Of a DNA stretch of 9,876 nucleotides, positions 5,423 to 9,876 are shown piece by piece. A program made the position numbers and the translations under genes. Position 1 is the stretch's first letter; the number at the start of each line of letters is the position of its first letter. The notes under the pieces are model-generated. The model searched no databases. It was not told the origin of the DNA and saw nothing but the letters and a program-made list of their open reading frames with translations. Source of the stretch: Acidobacteriota bacterium (GTDB taxonomy: Bacteria; Acidobacteriota; Blastocatellia; RBC074); contig JAKEHZ010000147.1 of NCBI GenBank assembly GCA_022614735.1, positions 1 to 9,876 of the forward strand. The letters are read 5' to 3'.

Positions 5423-6529
5423 TTGTCAACTGAACAACTCAAAAAGACTGCGCTCAATGAAGCACATCGAAAACTAAACGGCAGGATGATCGATTTCGGC
5501 GGTTGGGACATGCCGGTCCAGTATCCCGCCGGAACAATCGTGGAGCATACGACCGTCCGCACTGCAGCCGGAATTTTCGACGTGAGCCATATGGGCGAGA
5601 TCGATATCAGCGGCCCTCAGGCTCTCCCACTCATCCAGCACCTGACATCCAACGACGCAGCAAAATTGGTTGACGGACAAATTCAATACTCCGCCCTGAC
5701 TTATCCCGAAGGCACTTTCGTTGATGATATCCTCGTCCATCGCTTTGCAGCGGATCACTACTTTCTTTGCGTCAATGCATCCAACACTGACAAAGACTAC
5801 GAATGGATCCAGGGAAAAGCCTCAGGATTTGACGCTGCGGTGAAAAATTTAAGCGCAAATTACACACAGCTGGCAATTCAGGGGCCGAAGGCGCTGGGGG
5901 TTCTGCAGCAGCTTACTGATGCTGATCTGAGCGAGATCAAGTACTACTGGTTCGTGCGTGACCGCGTTGATGGGGTTCCTGCCATAATTGCTCGCACCGG
6001 GTACACCGGAGAAGACGGGTTTGAGATCTACTTCGACCCGAACGAATCGGAGCGAATTTGGAACAAGATTCTGGAGGTCGGTAAATCCTATGGTTTGATT
6101 CCTTGTGGGCTCGCAGCGCGCAATACTTTGCGGCTTGAAGCGAAGATGGCGCTTTACGGCAATGACATTGACCACACGACAACAGTGCTCGAGGCAGACC
6201 TGGGATGGATTTGCAAACTCGGCAAAGATGATTTTATCGGTCGTGACCGCTTAGCCGAGCAAAAAGAGAATGGCCTGACGCGCAAGCTGATCGGATTTGA
6301 AGTAATTGATAAAGGCATCGCGCGCGATCACTGTCCGATTTTTATTGAAGGTGAAGAAGCAGGCATAGTGACTTCCGGCAGCCCCGCGCCATTTTTAAAG
6401 AAGAATATCGGACTGGCTTATTTGCCGATTGAGCAGACAGCCATTGGAACTCATTTTGAGATCGACGTGCGCGGACGCAGGCTTGCAGCGGCAGTCGTGC
6501 AAACTCCATTTTATAAACGAAGCAAGTAG
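5423..6529 (+). CDS. gcvT: Aminomethyltransferase, glycine cleavage T-protein
   Basis: GcvT takes the aminomethyl group from the lipoyl arm of GcvH, transfers the one-carbon unit to tetrahydrofolate to make 5,10-methylene-THF, and releases ammonia. The 368-residue length is normal. Family landmarks, in order: MIDFGGWDMPVQYPAG near residue 22, AGIFDVSHMGEIDISGP near 50, HYFLCVNASNTDKDYEWI near 112, RTGYTGEDGFEIYFDP near 191, GLAARNTLRLEAKMALYGND near 229, and GIVTSGSPAPFLKKNIGLAY near the end. It starts at TTG (5423), supported by GAGGA at 5410-5414 with an 8-nt spacer and by the family N-terminus (LKKTALNEAHRKL). It is the first gene of the gcv cluster; the 250-nt gap to gcvH holds a perfect hairpin. 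Confidence 0.97.
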   Translation: MSTEQLKKTALNEAHRKLNGRMIDFGGWDMPVQYPAGTIVEHTTVRTAAGIFDVSHMGEIDISGPQALPLIQHLTSNDAAKLVDGQIQYSALTYPEGTFVDDILVHRFAADHYFLCVNASNTDKDYEWIQGKASGFDAAVKNLSANYTQLAIQGPKALGVLQQLTDADLSEIKYYWFVRDRVDGVPAIIARTGYTGEDGFEIYFDPNESERIWNKILEVGKSYGLIPCGLAARNTLRLEAKMALYGNDIDHTTTVLEADLGWICKLGKDDFIGRDRLAEQKENGLTRKLIGFEVIDKGIARDHCPIFIEGEEAGIVTSGSPAPFLKKNIGLAYLPIEQTAIGTHFEIDVRGRRLAAAVVQTPFYKRSK

Positions 6530-6546
6530 GTGTTGGCTGGAAAGAT

Positions 6547-6572
6547 AAAAAGAGAATACGAAAAAAACAAAA
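6547..6572 (+). repeat. Decayed fragment of palindrome flank
   Basis: This A-rich stretch (AAAAAGAGAATACGAAA, then ACAAA) resembles the reverse complement of about 150-179, the outer flank of repeat copy 1 (AAGAGAGAATACGAAACAAACG). It is probably a remnant of the same shell module, just after the gcvT stop. The match is short and A-rich, so it may be chance. The rest of 6573-6620 shows only a weak GC hairpin around CTCCGCAGTTAACCGTGGAG. Confidence 0.4.
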
Positions 6573-6620
6573 TAGACGGGTAGCTCCGCAGTTAACCGTG
6601 GAGGGCACTATTCCAAGCCG

Positions 6621-6720
6621 AAGAAGGAAAACGGAACAAACGGAAATAACGGAACAAACGGAAATTCCCTAGGATTTTTCCGTTTGTTCCGTTATTTCCG
6701 TTTGTTCCGTTTTCCTTCTT
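6621..6720. repeat. 44-bp perfect hairpin, stand-alone outer palindrome module
   Basis: Positions 6621-6664 are the exact reverse complement of 6677-6720, with a 12-nt loop TTCCCTAGGATT. Each arm is itself repetitive: GGAACAAACGG occurs twice around GGAAATAACGG. The same words form the outer arms of the repeat at 5057-5304. It lies between gcvT and gcvH, so a shared transcript would carry a very stable stem there. It does not end in a U-tract, so an intrinsic terminator is not clearly indicated. Confidence 0.95.
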
Positions 6721-6779
6721 CCATTCATCTTTCCCGACTTGAGACACAAATAGAAAACGCTATCAGAAGAGAGGAAGCA

Positions 6780-7175
6780 ATGGCCGCTTATCCTGACAAT
6801 TTACATTACACCAAAGACCACGAGTGGATTCGCGCCGAAGGCGACGCTGGAATAGTCGGCATCACCGATTTCGCCCAGGAGCAGTTGGGGGATGTGGTTC
6901 ACGTTCAACTACCACGTGTTGGCGAGAAGTTTTCGGCACACGACACATTCGGCGAAGTCGAATCAGTGAAGACCTTCAGTGAACTCTATACTCCAGTCTC
7001 CGGTGAGGTAGTCGAAGTCAACGAAGCGTTGGTTGACTCTCCCGAATTAGTCAACAGCTCGCCCTATGGCGACGGGTGGATGATCAAAATCAAACTGAGC
7101 GATTCGGGAGAACTCGACAGACTGCTCTCGGCAAGCGAGTATGAAGATTTCATCGAATCACAGAAAGAGGAGTAA
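6780..7175 (+). CDS. gcvH: Glycine cleavage system H-protein
   Basis: GcvH is the small shuttle whose lipoylated lysine carries the aminomethyl intermediate from the P-protein to GcvT and is reoxidised by lipoamide dehydrogenase. The 131 residues are typical. Seen are YPDNLHYTKDHEWIR at the N-terminus, VGITDFAQEQLGDVVHVQLP around 26-45, and the lipoylation site FGEVESVKTFSELYTPVSG, where K64 is the expected modified residue. LVNSSPYGDGWMIKIK follows near the end. The ATG at 6780 is chosen because GAGAGGAAG lies just before it and the family sequence starts there; in-frame codons further upstream fall inside the hairpin arm. gcvPA begins 90 nt downstream. Confidence 0.97.
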   Translation: MAAYPDNLHYTKDHEWIRAEGDAGIVGITDFAQEQLGDVVHVQLPRVGEKFSAHDTFGEVESVKTFSELYTPVSGEVVEVNEALVDSPELVNSSPYGDGWMIKIKLSDSGELDRLLSASEYEDFIESQKEE

Positions 7176-7179
7176 AAAT

Positions 7180-7248
7180 ATCGACAGGATCGACAGGATT
7201 ACCATCTCGAATAGCCCCGTCTTGCCAATCTCGTAAAACCTGTTTCGA
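7180..7248. repeat. Degenerate ATCGACAGG tandem/inverted repeat
   Basis: ATCGACAGG occurs twice in tandem (7180-7197). A weaker inverted partner, with TCGTAAAACCTGTTTCGA, lies at about 7230-7248, suggesting an eroded hairpin of a third family. It fills most of the 90-nt gcvH-gcvPA gap. The tandem is direct observation; the hairpin is a weak call. Confidence 0.5.
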
Positions 7249-7265
7249 CCTGAGAAAGAAGGAAG

Positions 7266-8618
7266 ATGCGTTACATTCCTAATTCGGCTCAAGAGCGTGA
7301 TGCGATGTTGCGCGAAATGGGCCGTGAATCTATTGCTGATCTTTTTCGTGGGATTCCCGATCACCTGCATCTGACACGCCCGCTCAAATTGCCACCGGCG
7401 CTTTCCGAAACCGATACACTGAGCTATTTCCGCAAACTGGCTGAGCGGAACACCACGCGCTTCACAGGTGAAAGAATGATCTCTTTCCTGGGCGCAGGCG
7501 CCTATGACCATTTCATTCCGACAATTATCGACACCCTGATTTCACGCTCGGAGTTCTATACTTCATATACTCCATACCAGCCGGAAATCAGCCAGGGCAC
7601 GCTACAGGCGATCTTCGAATTTCAATCGATGATCTGCGAATTGACGGGGATGGATGTCTCGAATGCCTCACTCTACGACGGCTCGACAGCAGCAGCCGAA
7701 GCCGTGCTCATGGCCGAGCGTGTAACGAACCGCTCGAAAGTCGCGCTGGCGGGAAACCTCCATCCGGAATACCGCCAGGTGGTTGACACTTATATTCGCA
7801 ACGCAGGCATCACCGAAATTACGCTGCCGTTCGATGAAAAGAGTGCGACCTTAAGATTCGACGCTCTGGCGGAGTTGGGCGATGACGTTGGGGCAGTAAT
7901 CGTCCAATCTCCGAACTTCTTCGGTGGCATCGAAGATTTGCAGAAGCTGGCTGAGGCCGCACATAAGATAGGCGCGTTGTTTATCGTTGTCGTTGCTGAA
8001 GGCCTGAGCCTGGGCCTGCTCAAAGCGCCGGGCGAACTTGGCGCAGACATAGTCTGCGGTGAAGCGCAATCGTTCGGTATTCCTTTATCGTTCGGCGGCT
8101 CGTACTGTGGTTTCTATGCCGTGCGGGAAAAGTACCAACGACAGATTCCAGGTCGACTGGTCGGTCAGGCTTTTGACGCTCATGGGCGAATGGGTTATGT
8201 ACTGACGCTCGCGACGCGCGAACAGCATATTCGCCGCGAGAAAGCTACTTCGAACATCTGCACAAATCAGGGCCTTTATGCATTGATGGTAACGATCTAT
8301 CTATCGACCCTCGGCCGTCACGGCGTCCGTGAGGTCGCAGAACAGAATGTGCAAAAGGCCTATTACGCGTCAAAGCAGATCAGCGCGATAAATGGCTACC
8401 GCATTCGTTTTGCGGCATCCTTCTTCAACGAGTTCGTCGTCAACTGCCCAAAACCCGCAGAGCAAATCCTGGACAGCTTGCAGACCAGGAAGATCATTGG
8501 CGGGTTCCCCCTCTCGCGTTTCTTCCCCGAGATGAAGACCGAGATTCTGATGTGCGTGACTGAGACAACCACGAAAGAGGAAATTGATTCGCTGGTGGAG
8601 GCATTGAAAGTAGCTTAA
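7266..8618 (+). CDS. gcvPA: Glycine dehydrogenase (decarboxylating) subunit 1, P-protein alpha
   Basis: This is the N-terminal-half subunit of the two-chain P-protein, which with GcvPB decarboxylates glycine using PLP and loads aminomethyl onto GcvH. The 450 residues match the subunit's usual size. Landmarks: MRYIPNSAQERDAML at the start, FLGAGAYDHFIPTIIDTL near 74-91, SEFYTSYTPYQPEISQGTLQ near 95-114, CELTGMDVSNASLYDGSTAAAEA near 124-146, then GGSYCGFYAVRE, TREQHIRREKATSNICTNQG and a C-terminal GGFPLSRFFPE. The PLP lysine is expected in GcvPB, not here. The ATG at 7266 follows the purine-rich GAGAAAGAAGGAAG. Unlike many gcvPA/gcvPB pairs, it is separated from gcvPB by 176 nt that carry a long hairpin. 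Confidence 0.97.
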   Translation: MRYIPNSAQERDAMLREMGRESIADLFRGIPDHLHLTRPLKLPPALSETDTLSYFRKLAERNTTRFTGERMISFLGAGAYDHFIPTIIDTLISRSEFYTSYTPYQPEISQGTLQAIFEFQSMICELTGMDVSNASLYDGSTAAAEAVLMAERVTNRSKVALAGNLHPEYRQVVDTYIRNAGITEITLPFDEKSATLRFDALAELGDDVGAVIVQSPNFFGGIEDLQKLAEAAHKIGALFIVVVAEGLSLGLLKAPGELGADIVCGEAQSFGIPLSFGGSYCGFYAVREKYQRQIPGRLVGQAFDAHGRMGYVLTLATREQHIRREKATSNICTNQGLYALMVTIYLSTLGRHGVREVAEQNVQKAYYASKQISAINGYRIRFAASFFNEFVVNCPKPAEQILDSLQTRKIIGGFPLSRFFPEMKTEILMCVTETTTKEEIDSLVEALKVA

Positions 8619-8670
8619 AAACACAACGAAAAATCGGAAGAATTTCGGCAAGTTTCACCTTCCGAATAAC

Positions 8671-8773
8671 AGTTTCAACACAAAGGATCAAAGGGTCAAA
8701 GGGTCAAAGAAGAAAAACTTTAGCCTTGATCCTCCTTTGACCCTTTGACCCTTTGATCCTTTGTGTTGAAACT
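8671..8773. repeat. Palindromic intergenic repeat, core copy 3
   Basis: Positions 8671-8709 are the exact reverse complement of 8735-8773 (39 bp), with a 25-nt loop. The arms carry the family core AGTTTCAACACAAAGG followed by AAAGGGTC-type octamers. A flank resembling the family's outer part (GGCAAGTTTCACCTTCCG, 8648-8665) is kept on the left, but the right counterpart is eroded. The octamer nearest the outside differs from copy 1 in both arms in a paired way. It occupies the gcvPA-gcvPB gap and ends 21 nt before the gcvPB ATG. Confidence 0.93.
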
Positions 8774-8794
8774 TTTAACTAATTTCGACCTTCT

Positions 8795-9876
8795 ATGAAA
8801 AAAGCAAGCACTCATGTTAATCAAAACGAAGGGACGATTTTCGAGCGTTCGCGTCCCGGCCGGATAGGATACAAATTACCGGCGCTCGATCTCGAAGCGA
8901 CGCCGATCAATTCAGTCATCGATCCGAAACTGCTTCGTGATGACGATCTATCCGGCCTGCCCGAAGTGAGCGAGATCGATGTCATTCGCCATTTCACGAG
9001 GATTTCGACCTGGAATTATGCAGTTGATTATGGGATGTATCCACTCGGTTCTTGCACCATGAAGTACAACCCGAAGCTCAACGAGCGCGTCTCGCGATTC
9101 GATGGTTTTGCTGCCTCACACCCATATACGCCTGATGAACTCGCGCAGGGCAATCTCGAATTGATCAGGGAACTCGAAGAGGCTTTGTCTGAGATCACCG
9201 GTCTGGCTGCAGTCAGTCTGCAACCTGCTGCCGGCGCGCAGGGTGAAATGACAGGCTTAATGGTGATTCGCAAATGCCTCGAATCGCGTGGCGATGCGCG
9301 CAAGATCGTGCTCATCCCCGATTCGGCGCACGGCACGAACCCGGCGAGCGCGGCGATTTGCGGTTATCAGGTGAAAACTATCAAGTCGAACAGTAATGGC
9401 GCGATCGACTTGGAAAATCTGCGCGCGATAGTCAATGGCGATATCGCCGCATTGATGCTCACGAATCCTTCGACGCTCGGAATGTTCGAGGAGAACATTG
9501 AAGAGATCTGCCGCATTCTGCACGATGCAGGCGGACTGGTCTATATGGACGGCGCGAATATGAACGCGCTCGTCGGATTGACACGCCCTGGCGACATGGG
9601 TGTTGATGTAATTCACCTGAACCTACACAAGACTTTTTCGACACCACACGGCGGCGGGGGACCCGGCGCCGGTCCGATTGCCGTGACAAAGGAACTCGAG
9701 CCATTCCTTCCCTTCCCGCGTCTTGTGGAAAAGAATAACGAAAGAGGCGAGAAGGTCTTGCGACTCGATTACAACCGTCCGCAATCCATCGGCCGCGTGC
9801 GAGCGTATCACGGCAATTACTCTGTCCTGGTTCGCGCATTGTGTTATATCCTGACGCTTGGGCCTGATGGTTTGCG
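8795..9876 (+). CDS. gcvPB: Glycine dehydrogenase (decarboxylating) subunit 2, P-protein beta (partial)
   Basis: This is the C-terminal-half, PLP-bearing subunit of the two-chain P-protein. 360 codons are visible; the gene runs off the window's right end, so about the last quarter is missing. Landmarks: IFERSRPGRIGYKLPALD near 15-32, YPLGSCTMKYNPK at 82-94, QPAAGAQGEMTGLM, DSAHGTNPASAA, LTNPSTLGMFEENI, YMDGANMNALVG, and the PLP site HLNLHKTFSTPHGGGGPGAGP, where K279 should form the Schiff base. The ATG at 8795 is the only suitable start ahead of the conserved region. It has no clear Shine-Dalgarno sequence: the preceding bases CTAATTTCGACCTTCT adjoin the hairpin's right arm. Translation may be weak, leaderless after processing, or dependent on structure (inference). 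Confidence 0.96.
   Translation, partial: MKKASTHVNQNEGTIFERSRPGRIGYKLPALDLEATPINSVIDPKLLRDDDLSGLPEVSEIDVIRHFTRISTWNYAVDYGMYPLGSCTMKYNPKLNERVSRFDGFAASHPYTPDELAQGNLELIRELEEALSEITGLAAVSLQPAAGAQGEMTGLMVIRKCLESRGDARKIVLIPDSAHGTNPASAAICGYQVKTIKSNSNGAIDLENLRAIVNGDIAALMLTNPSTLGMFEENIEEICRILHDAGGLVYMDGANMNALVGLTRPGDMGVDVIHLNLHKTFSTPHGGGGPGAGPIAVTKELEPFLPFPRLVEKNNERGEKVLRLDYNRPQSIGRVRAYHGNYSVLVRALCYILTLGPDGL

Noticed and set aside
6684..6779. N-terminal extension of GcvH
   Set aside because: It is encoded partly by the arm of the 44-bp hairpin, and known GcvH proteins begin at the equivalent of the ATG at 6780, which has its own ribosome site.
8619..8794. gcvPA and gcvPB as one gcvP gene broken by repeat insertion
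   Set aside because: Both have complete, family-typical ends: gcvPA finishes normally and gcvPB starts at its usual N-terminal sequence. This is the natural two-subunit form.

Overview
The window looks like chromosomal DNA of a Gram-negative, probably acidobacterial organism (Blastocatellia-like is my best guess). The main pointer is a secreted von Willebrand A protein of the 'VWFA-related acidobacterial' type, next to three exported DUF4252 paralogues and an ECF sigma factor. A two-subunit glycine decarboxylase (gcvPA/gcvPB) fits this but is not diagnostic. The taxonomic call is inference; there is no rRNA or other marker here.

Left half (about 183-4937, all on the minus strand, read right to left): an apparent six-gene operon. 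The order is ECF sigma factor, a small single-pass membrane protein in the anti-sigma position, DUF4252 protein C, a secreted VWA protein, DUF4252 protein B and DUF4252 protein A. Sigma and membrane-protein genes are almost touching. Gaps are 23 nt to DUF4252-C, 213 nt to VWA (holding a 31-bp perfect hairpin), 40 nt to DUF4252-B and 37 nt to DUF4252-A. Four products carry clear signal peptides. The N-terminal domain of the VWA protein resembles a divergent DUF4252 domain, so four of six genes may share one fold. The likely logic is a regulated envelope module: cytoplasmic sigma, membrane regulator and several exported partners. Its function is unknown.

Right half (5423-9876, plus strand): the glycine cleavage system, gcvT, gcvH, gcvPA and gcvPB, the last cut by the window end. 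GcvPA and GcvPB form the P-protein that decarboxylates glycine. GcvH carries the aminomethyl group on lipoyl-lysine. GcvT passes it to tetrahydrofolate and releases ammonia. A plausible extended -10 promoter lies ahead of gcvT.

Between genes: most larger gaps are filled by long palindromic repeats. Three copies (1-126, 5057-5304, 8671-8773) share a core built on the octamer AAAGGGTC and the flank GTTTCAACACAAAGG, folding into stems of about 40-46 bp. A second palindrome, built on CGGAAATAACGGAACAAACGG, stands alone as a 44-bp perfect hairpin between gcvT and gcvH (6621-6720) and also wraps around the core in the 5057-5304 copy. An unrelated 31-bp perfect hairpin lies at 3198-3280, and a degenerate ATCGACAGG repeat at 7180-7248. 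The core copies differ in informative ways: inverted loop, paired arm substitutions and different octamer counts. No tRNA, rRNA, CRISPR array, transposase gene or phage gene was seen.
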